Shown here: positions 8,584-16,788 of the stretch, piece by piece
Position numbering within the stretch: position 1 is the stretch's first letter
How the letters are laid out: each line of letters opens with the position of its first letter
Source of the DNA: Halodesulfurarchaeum formicicum
Lineage (GTDB): Archaea > Halobacteriota > Halobacteria > Halobacteriales > Halobacteriaceae
Length of the DNA stretch: 64,000 nt
NCBI RefSeq assembly: GCF_001886955.1
Contig: NZ_CP016804.1
Coordinates: 1 to 64,000 of the forward strand
Direction: 5' to 3'
The notes under the pieces: model-generated
The model's input: the letters and a program-made list of their open reading frames with translations, nothing else
Database searches by the model: none
What the model was told of the DNA's origin: nothing
Translations under genes and position numbers: made by a program

Positions 8584-9339
8584 ATGTGGTGGCCCGTGAC
8601 CTGGCGACTCGTTCAGGAGGGGCAGTTCGACGCGGCGAGTAACATGGCACTCGATCAGGCGATCCAGGAGCGGGTCGCCGAGGGCGCGGATCCGGTCATC
8701 AGGTTCTATCGCTGGGAGCCCGCAGCGGTAAGTATCGGCTACTTCCAGTCCCTCGAACGTGAGGTCGATATCGAGGCCTGTGAGTCGGCCAACATCGACT
8801 ACGTCCGTCGCCGAACTGGGGGCGGGGCGGTCTACCACGACCCGACCGGGGAGCTCACCTACTCGGTGATCGCCCCCGAAGAGAACTATTCGGCGGCCAT
8901 CGAGGCGAGCTACCGGGAGATCTGCGAGCGGGTCCTCGACGGGTTCGACCGCCTGGGCATCGATGCCGACTTCGCGCCGATCAACGACATCGAGTACGAC
9001 GGTCGGAAGCTCTCGGGGAACGCCCAGACCCGCCGAAACGGCGTGTTGCTCCAGCACGGGACACTCCTCTATGATCTCGACCCCGAAGAGATGTTCACGG
9101 CCCTGTCCGTCGACGAGGAAAAACTGGCAGACAAAGCCGTCGAGGCCGCCCGAAATCGGGTCGCCACCGTTAGCTCGGTGAGCGACGCCTCGATGGAAGA
9201 CCTTCGATCGGCGATGATCGAGGCGTTTACCGCCGGCCGAGACTATCGAATCGACGACTATCGCGCTGCGGAACTCGACCGGGCCGAGACGCTGGCCGAG
9301 GAGAAGTACCGGACCGACGCCTGGAATCGCGACCGCTAG
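8584..9339 (+). CDS. lplA: Lipoate-protein ligase A
   Basis: This enzyme attaches scavenged lipoate to carrier domains such as the glycine-cleavage H protein or E2 subunits. The 251-residue protein has the family motif RRTGGGAVYHD at about 76-86 and the catalytic lysine in GRKLSGNAQ (Lys142). It corresponds to the catalytic large domain; the C-terminal accessory domain of E. coli LplA is short or missing, as in archaeal two-part ligases. The GTG at 8596 would give the common family start M-T-W-R-L and is an equally good choice. Lipoyl synthase lies head-to-tail on the opposite strand with a 4-nt end overlap, so salvage and synthesis genes are side by side. Confidence 0.9.
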   Translation: MWWPVTWRLVQEGQFDAASNMALDQAIQERVAEGADPVIRFYRWEPAAVSIGYFQSLEREVDIEACESANIDYVRRRTGGGAVYHDPTGELTYSVIAPEENYSAAIEASYREICERVLDGFDRLGIDADFAPINDIEYDGRKLSGNAQTRRNGVLLQHGTLLYDLDPEEMFTALSVDEEKLADKAVEAARNRVATVSSVSDASMEDLRSAMIEAFTAGRDYRIDDYRAAELDRAETLAEEKYRTDAWNRDR

Positions 9340-10232
9340 AGGCGATCAGGTTCGACCCCGTCGTCGAGGGCGTTCTCGACCCAGAGCTCACCGGCTCGAT
9401 AGGAGGACCGGACGGTCGGAGCCGCGGCGACGTATTTGAATCCCTGCGCCTCGCCGTACTCGCGGTAGGCCTCGAACTGCTCGGGTGGAACGTACTCCTG
9501 TACTTCCGGGTGGTCGGCGGAGGGCCGCAGGTACTGTCCGATGGTGAGCAAGTCGACGGCCGCGCCCCGCAGATCGTCCATCGCGTCGGTGACCTCGGCT
9601 TCGGTTTCCCCGAACCCGACCATGAGGGCGCTTTTCGTGAAGATGGTCTCATCGAGTTTCTTTACGCCTTCGAGTACCGACAGGGACTGATAATAGGCCG
9701 CTCGTGGATCCCTGAGCTCGCCCTGGAGCCGGCGAACCGTCTCCAGGTTGTGCCCGATCACGTCGGGGCCGGCCCGGACGATGGTGCGCAGGGCGTCGGT
9801 CGAGCCCATGAAATCGGGAATGAGTACCTCGATGGTGGTTTCGGGATTTCGCTCGCGGACGGCACGAATGCAGTCAGCGAAGTGTTCAGCGCCGCCGTCG
9901 GGCAGGTCGTCCCGGTCGACCGAGGTGAGGACCACATAGGAGAGATCCAGGTCCTCGACCGCCCCGGCCAGTCGATCGGGCTCTGTCGGGTCAGGCGGAC
10001 TCGGTGACCCGGTTGGCACGTCACAGAACGAACAGTCCCGCGTGCAGGTGTCCCCGAGGATCATGAACGAGGCGGTGCGCTCCTGGGACCAGCACTCCTC
10101 GCGATTGGGGCAGGAGGCTCCCTCACAGACGGTGTTCAGGTCCCGATCCGCGACGGTCTCGTGAACGGCGTGGTGCTGTCGATCGACTCCGGAGAGCTCA
10201 GCCCGGAGCCACGCTGGTTTCCGCTGGGCCAT
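9336..10232 (-). CDS. lipA: Lipoyl synthase
   Basis: This radical SAM enzyme inserts two sulfurs into protein-bound octanoate to make lipoyl groups. The 298-residue protein has both family clusters: the auxiliary set C36-x4-C41-x5-C47 and the radical SAM set C63-x3-C67-x2-C70 (CTRDCSFC). The C-terminal RSSY motif is also present (PTVRSSYRAGE). The ATG at 10232 gives the usual short N-terminal arm; an open frame further upstream has no family resemblance. It converges with lplA. It should feed lipoyl-dependent complexes encoded elsewhere. Confidence 0.95.
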   Translation of the reverse strand: MAQRKPAWLRAELSGVDRQHHAVHETVADRDLNTVCEGASCPNREECWSQERTASFMILGDTCTRDCSFCDVPTGSPSPPDPTEPDRLAGAVEDLDLSYVVLTSVDRDDLPDGGAEHFADCIRAVRERNPETTIEVLIPDFMGSTDALRTIVRAGPDVIGHNLETVRRLQGELRDPRAAYYQSLSVLEGVKKLDETIFTKSALMVGFGETEAEVTDAMDDLRGAAVDLLTIGQYLRPSADHPEVQEYVPPEQFEAYREYGEAQGFKYVAAAPTVRSSYRAGELWVENALDDGVEPDRL

Positions 10233-10325
10233 GGCCCGGCTTTTTCGAGCCCGCAATATAACGATAGTGGCACACCGACAGATCCGGGCTTTGCTGATCA
10301 GATTCGCCCGACGCCGACGCCGAAT

Positions 10326-10342
10326 TTGCACTTACGCACACG
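10326..10342 (+). promoter_or_regulatory. Candidate operator shared with trpB
   Basis: TTGCACTTACGCACACG lies 44 nt before the tryptophanase start and matches 12 of 17 positions of the element directly upstream of the trpB TATA box. The match is modest; a regulatory role is inferred from both genes acting on tryptophan. Confidence 0.35.
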
Positions 10343-10385
10343 AATCCCCAGGAAGAGTTAGGGGTCGCCATCCCTCACACAGCCT

Positions 10386-11726
10386 ATGCGCTCGTATCTC
10401 TCGAAGATGGTGAGCAGTACCCGGCTTCCGCCTCGCGAGGAACGCGAGACGGCCATCGAGGCGGCCGGCTACAACGTGTTCAACCTCGACGCCGAAGCCG
10501 TGTACATCGACCTGTTGACCGACAGCGGGACCGGCACCATGAGCGACGAGCAGTGGGCCGCCCTCTTTCGCGGCGACGAGGCCTACGCGGGGAGTTCGAG
10601 TTTCAGCGCCTTCGAGGACGCCGTCGAATCGGTCATGGGCTTCGAACACGTCGTTCCCGCTCACCAGGGCCGAGGCGCGGAGAACGTCCTCTACGGGACG
10701 CTGTTCGAGGACGGCGACGTGGTCCCGAACAACACCCATTTCGACACCACGCGTGCACACGTCGCGAACGCGGGCGCGAACCCGGTGGACTGTCCGGTCG
10801 AGGATGCCATGGATCCGGACGCCCCCGGCGACTTCAAGGGCAATCTCGATCTCGACTGCGTGCGGGCACTCGCCGATGAGCACGGGGCCGAGTCGATCCC
10901 GGCGATCGTGTTGACGATCACCAACAACTCCGCGGCGGGTCAGCCCGTCAGTGTCGAAAACACCCGCGAGGCGAGTGCGCTGGCCGAGGAACTCGACGTG
11001 CCGCTGGTCGTCGATGCCTGCCGGTTCGCCGAGAACGCACACTTCGTCAAACAGCGCGAGGCGGAGTTCGCGAACGCGAGTGTCGCCGAGATCGCCCGCG
11101 AACAGCTCTCGTATGCCGACGCGGTGGTCATGAGCGCCAAGAAAGACGGCATCACCAACATCGGCGGGTTCGTGGCCGTCCGGGATCCCGACCTGTTCGA
11201 ACAGGTCAAACAGCGGGCGATCCTCTACGAGGGCTTTACGACCTACGGCGGGATGGCCGGCCGGGATCTTGAGGCCCTGGCAGTCGGGCTCCGCGAGGCC
11301 GTCGAGGACGAGTACGTGACTCAGCGGGTGGGACAGACCCAGGCGCTGGGCGACGCACTCGATGCGGCCGGGGTCCCGATCTACCAGCCAGTCGGCGGCC
11401 ACGCCGTCTACCTCGACGCCGAGAAGATGGTGCCCGAGGTGCCGGCATCCCAGTTCCCGGGCCAGGCCCTGGTGGTCGAACTGTACCGCCAGGGCGGTGT
11501 GCGGGCCGTGGAACTCGGGAGCTTTGCGTTTCCCGGCACCGACCGACCGGAACTGGTTCGCCTCGCGCTCCCTCGGCGGACCTATCACCGCGAACACATC
11601 GATCACGTCGTCGAGACGGCGGCGGCAGTCCTGGAGACGGCTGATTCGGTCCCCGGCTACGAGATCGTCGCCGAACCGCCAAACGAGGAACTCCGGCACT
11701 TCTCCGCGGAACTGAAACCCGTCTGA
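10386..11726 (+). CDS. tnaA: Tryptophanase
   Basis: This PLP enzyme splits tryptophan into indole, pyruvate and ammonia. The 446-residue protein has the PLP lysine in SAKKDG (Lys253 by analogy with E. coli). Two positions separate tryptophanase from its sister tyrosine phenol-lyase. The active-site loop reads HFDTTRAH, with the tryptophanase-type Asp (Asp120) where phenol-lyases have Thr. The later segment GVRAVELG has the tryptophanase-type Val where phenol-lyases carry Arg. It appears to be monocistronic. In Haloferax the tnaA promoter is tryptophan-inducible, so tryptophan control is plausible here. A standalone trpB lies 15 kb away. Confidence 0.92.
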   Translation: MRSYLSKMVSSTRLPPREERETAIEAAGYNVFNLDAEAVYIDLLTDSGTGTMSDEQWAALFRGDEAYAGSSSFSAFEDAVESVMGFEHVVPAHQGRGAENVLYGTLFEDGDVVPNNTHFDTTRAHVANAGANPVDCPVEDAMDPDAPGDFKGNLDLDCVRALADEHGAESIPAIVLTITNNSAAGQPVSVENTREASALAEELDVPLVVDACRFAENAHFVKQREAEFANASVAEIAREQLSYADAVVMSAKKDGITNIGGFVAVRDPDLFEQVKQRAILYEGFTTYGGMAGRDLEALAVGLREAVEDEYVTQRVGQTQALGDALDAAGVPIYQPVGGHAVYLDAEKMVPEVPASQFPGQALVVELYRQGGVRAVELGSFAFPGTDRPELVRLALPRRTYHREHIDHVVETAAAVLETADSVPGYEIVAEPPNEELRHFSAELKPV

Positions 11727-11727
11727 G

Positions 11728-12387
11728 CTACCGGCCGTCACGCAAGCGGGTGGCCGTCGACCGTGGCAACCCGGCTTCGATTGTGGCCTGCTCGACCTGA
11801 GGGATGTCGTAGGACACTCGACGGGCCTCGACAGAGATAGAATCGAGATCCAGCACCGCGTAGGCCGCTCTGGGGTCCCGATCCCGGGGTTGGCCCACGC
11901 TCCCGGGGTTGACGATCACGCCCTCGGAAGTCTCCGCGACGTGCTGTACGTGGGTGTGGCCGAGGACGAGGACAGACTCCTCGCCGAGCAGATCCGGCCC
12001 GAACTCCTCCGGGTAGGTGTAGTGATCCGGGTCCGCCGGGTGGCCGTGCACGACTTTCACCCGGCCGTCGAAAACGTGTCGCTCGGTCGGCAGGCCGTCG
12101 AGGAAGGCGATCTGATCGGCCGAAAGCTGCTCTCTGGCCAGTCGAACGCCGGCCCGGGCCATCTCGTTCCCGGGAAAATTTCGTCCCGAGGCGACCATCC
12201 GATCGTGATTGCCCTGCACGCAGGGGATCTCCTGCTCGCGGATCGTCTCGATTACGGCTGCCGGCCAGGGATTGTACCCGACCAGATCCCCGGCACAGAG
12301 GATCAGATCGACTGGGGGCATGTCGTCCAGCACGGCTTCGAGCGCCACCCGGTTCGCGTGGATGTCCGAGATGAGCCCGACCTTCAT
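11728..12387 (-). CDS. Calcineurin-like metallophosphoesterase
   Basis: A 219-residue phosphoesterase of the YfcE/MJ0936 type. The dimetal motifs are all present: SDIHAN (residues 7-12), GDLVGYNP near 33, GNHD near 59, and GHTH near 141. The GDLVGYNP motif is typical of the group of archaeal and bacterial phosphodiesterases with poorly known substrates. It converges with tnaA and lies just downstream of purO on the same strand, with a 25-bp gap, so the two may share a transcript. The exact substrate is not evident. Confidence 0.85.
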   Translation of the reverse strand: MKVGLISDIHANRVALEAVLDDMPPVDLILCAGDLVGYNPWPAAVIETIREQEIPCVQGNHDRMVASGRNFPGNEMARAGVRLAREQLSADQIAFLDGLPTERHVFDGRVKVVHGHPADPDHYTYPEEFGPDLLGEESVLVLGHTHVQHVAETSEGVIVNPGSVGQPRDRDPRAAYAVLDLDSISVEARRVSYDIPQVEQATIEAGLPRSTATRLRDGR

Positions 12388-12412
12388 GGACGGCCCTACC
12401 AGCCGAACGGGG

Positions 12413-12985
12413 TTAGTTCCCGTTGTGGACGGCCCGTTCGAACTCGTCTCCAGAACGCGAAACGCCGGCCGCGGCGACGGCGTGCTCGAAGTCAGCCTCG
12501 TAGACCGCCTCGGCGGCGGTCTCGGCGTCGGTCGCCGCGAAGTCGTAGGATTCGGGGGCGTCTTTCTCGTAGGTCGCGACCAGGGTCGGCTCTGTCACCG
12601 AGCGCACCAGCAGGGCGTCCCGGCGGACGATCCCGATGTACGCCTCCTCGCCGACCACGCCGGCGATACGAGGTGTGTCGTAGTCGTCTTTCTCGTAGTC
12701 GAGGGCGAACAGCCCGGAAACGAGGGCGTCCCGGGGCGGGTACCCCAGGTCGAGTTTCTCGGCGATGGGATCGACGTGCGAGCCGTTGCCGACGACCATC
12801 GAGTCCCCGCCCGGTTTGACACAGTTATAGGAGATGTAGGGATTGTCCGACTCGGGGGCCTCGGCGGTCGGCCGCACGGTCAGGGTGTCCCCGCGCTCGA
12901 CGATCTCACGGTTGGGAAACGATCGCGAGGAGACCCGATAGGCGGCGATCTCCGGGCCGACGACGATGAAGCGACCGATGTACAT
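12413..12985 (-). CDS. purO: IMP cyclohydrolase, archaeal PurO type
   Basis: This enzyme closes the ring of FAICAR to give IMP, the last step of purine synthesis in many archaea. The 190-residue protein starts with [10 protein letters not shown], matching the archaeal PurO N-terminus, and its length agrees with the family. Internal segments [17 protein letters not shown] and [12 protein letters not shown] also fit the family. The ATG at 12985 is supported by that N-terminal match; open frame further upstream is unrelated. The phosphoesterase gene follows on the same strand. Confidence 0.88.
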   Translation of the reverse strand: MYIGRFIVVGPEIAAYRVSSRSFPNREIVERGDTLTVRPTAEAPESDNPYISYNCVKPGGDSMVVGNGSHVDPIAEKLDLGYPPRDALVSGLFALDYEKDDYDTPRIAGVVGEEAYIGIVRRDALLVRSVTEPTLVATYEKDAPESYDFAATDAETAAEAVYEADFEHAVAAAGVSRSGDEFERAVHNGN

Positions 12986-13084
12986 CGTCCCGAGAGTCTG
13001 TGATGAGTCCCAAAAGTGTAGCGAAACGGCGGTTCGTGAGTCGAACGCGGAACGGTTAAGGGCGACCGTCGAATAGGGTCGGGT

Positions 13085-13158
13085 GAAGTCCCATGGGGTT
13101 GAGCAAACCGTCAGGTTTGCGATGCACATGGGGCGAGTGAAACGAAGTCCCATGGGGT
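13085..13158 (+). repeat. Direct repeat of the tRNA-Gln 5' end
   Basis: GAAGTCCCATGGGGT occurs at 13085-13099 and again at 13144-13158, a 59-bp period. The second copy covers the 5' acceptor strand and D-stem start of the tRNA gene. Between them is a perfect hairpin, GCAAACC-GTCA-GGTTTGC (13103-13120). The first copy has no matching 3' half, so it is not a complete tRNA gene. Confidence 0.85.
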
Positions 13159-13217
13159 AGTGGCCAATCCTGTTGCCTTCTGGGGGCAACGACCCAGGTT
13201 CGAATCCTGGTGGGACT
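13146..13217 (+). tRNA. tRNA-Gln (CUG)
   Basis: A 72-nt cloverleaf. The acceptor stem pairs AGTCCCA with TGGGACT. The anticodon stem TTGCC/GGCAA holds the loop TTCTGGG, giving anticodon CTG. The T-arm is CCAGG-TTCGAAT-CCTGG. The terminal CCA is not encoded. No intron is visible. It is preceded by a partial copy of its own 5' end 59 bp upstream. Confidence 0.93.
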
Positions 13218-13244
13218 ATCACCCTTTTCCAGTGACTGCCTCGA

Positions 13245-14501
13245 TCAGGCCTGGCTGTACTCCGCGAACCCACAGCGGGCGAGGTCGGTGTACTCCCGGG
13301 TCGTCGCGACCACGTCGCTCAGTGCGCCCGTGGTGAGGTCGGTCACCGTTCTCCAGTCGCCGGTGCCCGCGTTGTGCGCCCAGAGGGTCTCGTCCGCGTC
13401 GAAGGCGATCTGGGACTTGATCGCGAACTGGGTCCGGTCGCCGTCCGCCTCGCTGGCGATCAGCGTCTGGGTGGTCGGATCCTGCAGATCGACGCTGAAG
13501 AACAGCGCGCCGACAGTGTTCGAGCTGGTCGTGCTGACATACAGGACGTCTTCAGCCCGGTTGATCGCGAGGTCCCCGAGCCCGACCGACCAATTCAGGG
13601 TGGCGACGTCCCGAGTCGTCACGCTGCCGCCCGCGATGGACGCGGCCATGAGTCGGTTTGTCCCGTTCGGGATGAACAGGTACTCCGCGAGGTCGTCCCG
13701 GAACGCGGCCCCGGCGATCGACTCGTTGCCCGGCGTGATGACGCCGTACTCCTCGATTCCAAGCATACCGTCCTCGTTCATCGTCTTGAGGGCGCCGTTC
13801 TTCTCGGCGAAGTACCAGACGTCGTTCGCGTCGTCGAAGGCCACGCCGTTCGGGTAGTTACTGTCCGCGAAGTCATCGGGGATGTCCCCGATCGACGTCT
13901 CCACGATCTGTCCGAGCCCGGGATCGTACTGGATGCTGTTGATCGCGGTGGGGTCCGACCGGGTCGTCCCGTAGAACGGACACGCCGGGAACGGAGCCTC
14001 CTCGACACAGAACTGGAGGTTGCTGATCGCGGCCGTCTGCCCACTGGGGGTGTCCAGACCGGCTTCACCCTCCCCGTCCGCGCGATAGGATTCGCCCGGA
14101 TCCTCGACGAGCTCGCAGTCTCTGCCACCGAAGGCCAGCACCTTGGTTGCGATGTGTGTGTCCGAGCTCCACTCCACGGCGATGGGCTCACAGGGCTCGC
14201 CGGGTTTGTGTTCCCAATCCGTGATCTCGAGCAATCCGGTGTCCGTCTCCTCCTCGAAGTAGCAATCCAAAACGTTCCCCTCGTCGTCTTCCACGATGAC
14301 GAACTCGAACTTGACGTCGGTGCCGTCCTCGCTGCAAGCGAACTCCTGGTGACACGGTGTCCGATTCGCAGGCCGCTTTGCTGTGGCGCTCCCGCTCAGC
14401 ATCGGAACGCCGATCAGTCCCGCCCCGGCGAGTGTCGCAGTCCCCTTGAGTAGTGTTCGGCGGTCGATTCCCTCCCCCTCGTATTTCCCTGGATCTGTCA
14501 T
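13245..14501 (-). CDS. Secreted Tat-substrate protein, propeller-like
   Basis: This 418-residue protein begins with a twin-arginine signal (DRRTLLKG, Arg14-Arg15) and a hydrophobic stretch to about residue 40, so it should be exported folded. The N-terminal half is rich in cysteines (for example in [17 protein letters not shown] and CPFYG), which could form disulfides outside the cell. The C-terminal half has repeated strands such as [20 protein letters not shown] and [18 protein letters not shown], resembling WD/NHL-type beta-propeller blades. No catalytic motif or lipobox was found. The function is unknown; a secreted binding or structural protein is the most that can be said. Confidence 0.78.
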   Translation of the reverse strand: MTDPGKYEGEGIDRRTLLKGTATLAGAGLIGVPMLSGSATAKRPANRTPCHQEFACSEDGTDVKFEFVIVEDDEGNVLDCYFEEETDTGLLEITDWEHKPGEPCEPIAVEWSSDTHIATKVLAFGGRDCELVEDPGESYRADGEGEAGLDTPSGQTAAISNLQFCVEEAPFPACPFYGTTRSDPTAINSIQYDPGLGQIVETSIGDIPDDFADSNYPNGVAFDDANDVWYFAEKNGALKTMNEDGMLGIEEYGVITPGNESIAGAAFRDDLAEYLFIPNGTNRLMAASIAGGSVTTRDVATLNWSVGLGDLAINRAEDVLYVSTTSSNTVGALFFSVDLQDPTTQTLIASEADGDRTQFAIKSQIAFDADETLWAHNAGTGDWRTVTDLTTGALSDVVATTREYTDLARCGFAEYSQA

Positions 14502-15013
14502 GGTTATCTCTGCTCACCCATTCCAACTTCCAGTAGGTGAGACGCTTATTCATAGGCGACCAGCGAAGATGAAGTGTGAGGATCGTTACCGTTGGTATTG
14601 CCGAATTCATCGAGGGAAATCAGGAGCGGTAGGACGGTAGGTGGCTGTTAACCCAGGAGTGGACCTGGTGCAGTCGGGCGGTTTTCGGTAAACGGTGGCG
14701 AAACCGATGCGCTTTAGCTGTGCCAGGGTCGGAATTGGCTGCCGTGTGACCTGTGTTGCACCCGATGGGCAAACGTCTCGCTGCTCTCACAGCATTTATG
14801 GGTGGGGAATTGATAGCCGCGGGTCACGTCATGTCCCGCATTCGCTGCCAGCCGATCGATGCGCGCCCAAACCGAACCCACACTGTCCGGGGGTTTTCCT
14901 GAATGTCCATCCGGCACTACTCGATCGATTGCGAAGGTCGGTCTCCTGACAATTCGTCGGTTTGCTCGCCAGCCGCGACCGAGCAGCCCACTCACTTCTC
15001 GCTGTAAGTGCCA
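14502..15013. other. Gene-free stretch of about 510 bases
   Basis: No supportable gene, RNA or repeat was found between the divergent Tat-protein gene and the TauE gene. An AT-rich GCTTATTCATAGG near 14547 may belong to the promoter of the Tat protein, and CATTTATGGG near 14792 resembles a TATA box for the plus strand. Short open frames here have no family resemblance. Confidence 0.5.
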
Positions 15014-16093
15014 ATGAGTCCGAAGCCAACTACCCGACTCCAGAAGGCGTTCCTGAAGTACCAGCACGTCTTCGTGTTCCTGGCGCCGGCGCTGTTCGTC
15101 CTCGTGGTGCTCACCGCTGCGCCGACCCCGGCGGATGCAGGCTTCTCCTACTGGCTCGAGTACTGGTGGCTGTTCCCGTTCTTCCTGCTGGGGGCGACTA
15201 CGGTGAACACCGCCGGGATCAGCGGTTCGGCGCTGTTCGTGCCGTTTTTCATCTTCATCTTCCCGCTTCTGGCCCATCCCCTGGAGCCGGAGACGCTGGT
15301 CAAGGTCGGGCTGATCAGCGAGTCCTTCGGCCTGTCGAGTTCGACCTTCGCGTTCATCCAGTACGGGCTGGTCGACCGCCGACTGGCCCTGACGCTGGTC
15401 GGGGGCAGCGTGCCTTTCGTCGTGGGCGGCGCGGTGCTCTCCTTTTTCATTCCGGAGGCGGTCTTCCATGCCGCCCTGGGGGTCGCGCTGCTCGCGGCGG
15501 CCTACCTCATGAAGAAGGCCGACATGAGCCACGAGACCTCCACCGAGTCAGGCGTCCAGGAAGCCGTGGCCGACGGGGGTATCGAGGAGCTTCCCGACGA
15601 CGCCGGTAAACTCGGTCCCGCCGGGGTCGAGGCCGACGAGGACGGCCAGGTCACGCGGGTCGACCGCGAGGGTGACACCTACCAGTACTCCTGGTCGGGC
15701 TACCTCGAACGGTTCCTGAACTACAGCGTCGGCGGGACGTTCCAGGGTCTGGCCGGCTTCGGCATCGGCGAACTGGGCATCATCTCCCAGCTCCGGACCG
15801 AGGTGCCGACCCGGGTGGCCATCGGTACCAACCACATCGTCGTGGCGAGTACCGCTATCATCGCCTCGGTCGTGCACGTCTTTGGCGGGTCGTTCATCCC
15901 CGGCGGCCACGCGATGAGCATCGCCTCGACGCCCTGGAACATGGTCGTGTTCACCGTCCCAGCGACGGTTACCGGCGGGCAGATCGCTCCCTACGTCTCG
16001 AACGCCCTCAACACGGAGACGATCCAAACCGGTATTGCTGGCCTGTTCACGGTGATCTCGATCGCACTGTTCCTCATGGCGAGTGGGTTCTGA
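15014..16093 (+). CDS. TauE/SafE-family anion exporter
   Basis: A 359-residue membrane protein of the TauE/SafE (COG0730) family, whose members move sulfite, sulfonates or other sulfur compounds. About eight membrane helices are split into two halves by a hydrophilic acidic loop (about 170-215). The conserved half-repeat segments are GATTVNTAGISGSALFVP and the later SVGGTFQGLAGFGIGELG. The ATG at 15014 was preferred over the GTG two codons earlier. A UspA gene starts 2 nt after its stop, so the two are co-transcribed. Substrate specificity cannot be read directly; a sulfur-related role is suggested by family and by the DsrE-family gene 5 kb away. Confidence 0.85.
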   Translation: MSPKPTTRLQKAFLKYQHVFVFLAPALFVLVVLTAAPTPADAGFSYWLEYWWLFPFFLLGATTVNTAGISGSALFVPFFIFIFPLLAHPLEPETLVKVGLISESFGLSSSTFAFIQYGLVDRRLALTLVGGSVPFVVGGAVLSFFIPEAVFHAALGVALLAAAYLMKKADMSHETSTESGVQEAVADGGIEELPDDAGKLGPAGVEADEDGQVTRVDREGDTYQYSWSGYLERFLNYSVGGTFQGLAGFGIGELGIISQLRTEVPTRVAIGTNHIVVASTAIIASVVHVFGGSFIPGGHAMSIASTPWNMVVFTVPATVTGGQIAPYVSNALNTETIQTGIAGLFTVISIALFLMASGF

Positions 16094-16094
16094 G

Positions 16095-16526
16095 ATGTAT
16101 CAGGACATCCTCTTCCCGACCGACGGCAGCGAGGGGACCGACCAGCTCGCGGCCCACGTGGGGTCGCTGGCTGAACAGTACGACGCGACCGTCCACGTCG
16201 TCTCGGTGCTGGACACGCGCAACCGCTTCGAGGGGCCGAACATGGGCCTCGGGGAGTCGGTCTGGAGCGAGACCGAACGGGAACGCGCCGAAACAGTCGT
16301 CGAGGAGGCCACAGCCCAACTCCCCGCCGACATCGCCGTTGACCGATACGTCGAGTCTGGGGTTCCCCACAAGGTCATTCTCGAACACGCCGACCGGGCG
16401 GACGTGGACCTGATCGTCATGGGTACTCACGGGCGGACGGGGATCGACCACTACCTGCTGGGTAGCGTCGCCGAGAAGGTGGTTCGACACGCGACTGCGC
16501 CGGTGCTCACGGTCCGGATCGGGTAA
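16095..16526 (+). CDS. Universal stress protein (UspA family)
   Basis: A single-domain UspA protein of 143 residues. It has the N-terminal strand ILFPTDGSEGTD and the C-terminal ATP-binding motif GTHGRTG-x6-GSVAEKVV, so it is of the nucleotide-binding class. It starts 2 nt after the TauE-family gene, so it is probably a regulator or chaperone of that transporter or of the same stress response. The open frame begins a few codons earlier inside the TauE gene, but the ATG at 16095 gives the normal Usp start. Confidence 0.9.
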   Translation: MYQDILFPTDGSEGTDQLAAHVGSLAEQYDATVHVVSVLDTRNRFEGPNMGLGESVWSETERERAETVVEEATAQLPADIAVDRYVESGVPHKVILEHADRADVDLIVMGTHGRTGIDHYLLGSVAEKVVRHATAPVLTVRIG

Positions 16527-16676
16527 TCACTCGATCCGGCCGCCGATTCGCATCTCCACGTAGCGTCGCGGCCACTCGGACAGGTGGTTTCGAAGCAACC
16601 GAACGCCACGCGTGAGGCCTGCGGTGATCGACGGCGTCGTCTCGGTCCGCTCGAAGATTCGGTTGCGACGAAACAT
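16527..16676 (-). CDS. Putative small basic protein, 49 residues
   Basis: A short open frame starting MFRRNRIFERTETTPS and ending VEMRIGGRIE, with eleven arginines among 49 residues. It is not like the acidic bulk proteome. Support: it fills the gap between two genes, its stop directly abuts the convergent usp stop, and an ATTTATGA box lies 27-34 nt before its ATG, the leaderless promoter spacing seen elsewhere in this window. No domain is recognised. It could bind nucleic acid or a membrane surface, but this is a guess from charge. It might still be chance. Confidence 0.45.
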   Translation of the reverse strand: MFRRNRIFERTETTPSITAGLTRGVRLLRNHLSEWPRRYVEMRIGGRIE

Positions 16677-16702
16677 TACGACTTGACAAAACGGCCGCAT
16701 TG

Positions 16703-16710
16703 TCATAAAT
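16703..16710 (-). promoter_or_regulatory. TATA-like box for the small basic protein
   Basis: The minus strand reads ATTTATGA, about 27 nt upstream of the ATG at 16676, the spacing expected for a leaderless haloarchaeal gene. Confidence 0.45.
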
Positions 16711-16788
16711 GTTCATGGACAAACGGGCACCGAAACGACCCTGAATCGTCGATCGGGACGCCGATCGAGCTATCGAAGCAGTGGTAGG

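Noticed and set aside
13085-13145. A possible second tRNA gene starting at the duplicated AGTCCCA
   Set aside because: No matching acceptor 3' strand, anticodon arm or T-arm follows before the real tRNA-Gln begins.
14695-14949. An 84-codon frame in the gap before the TauE gene
   Set aside because: It is Cys/His/Arg-rich with poor haloarchaeal codon character and no promoter at the right distance.
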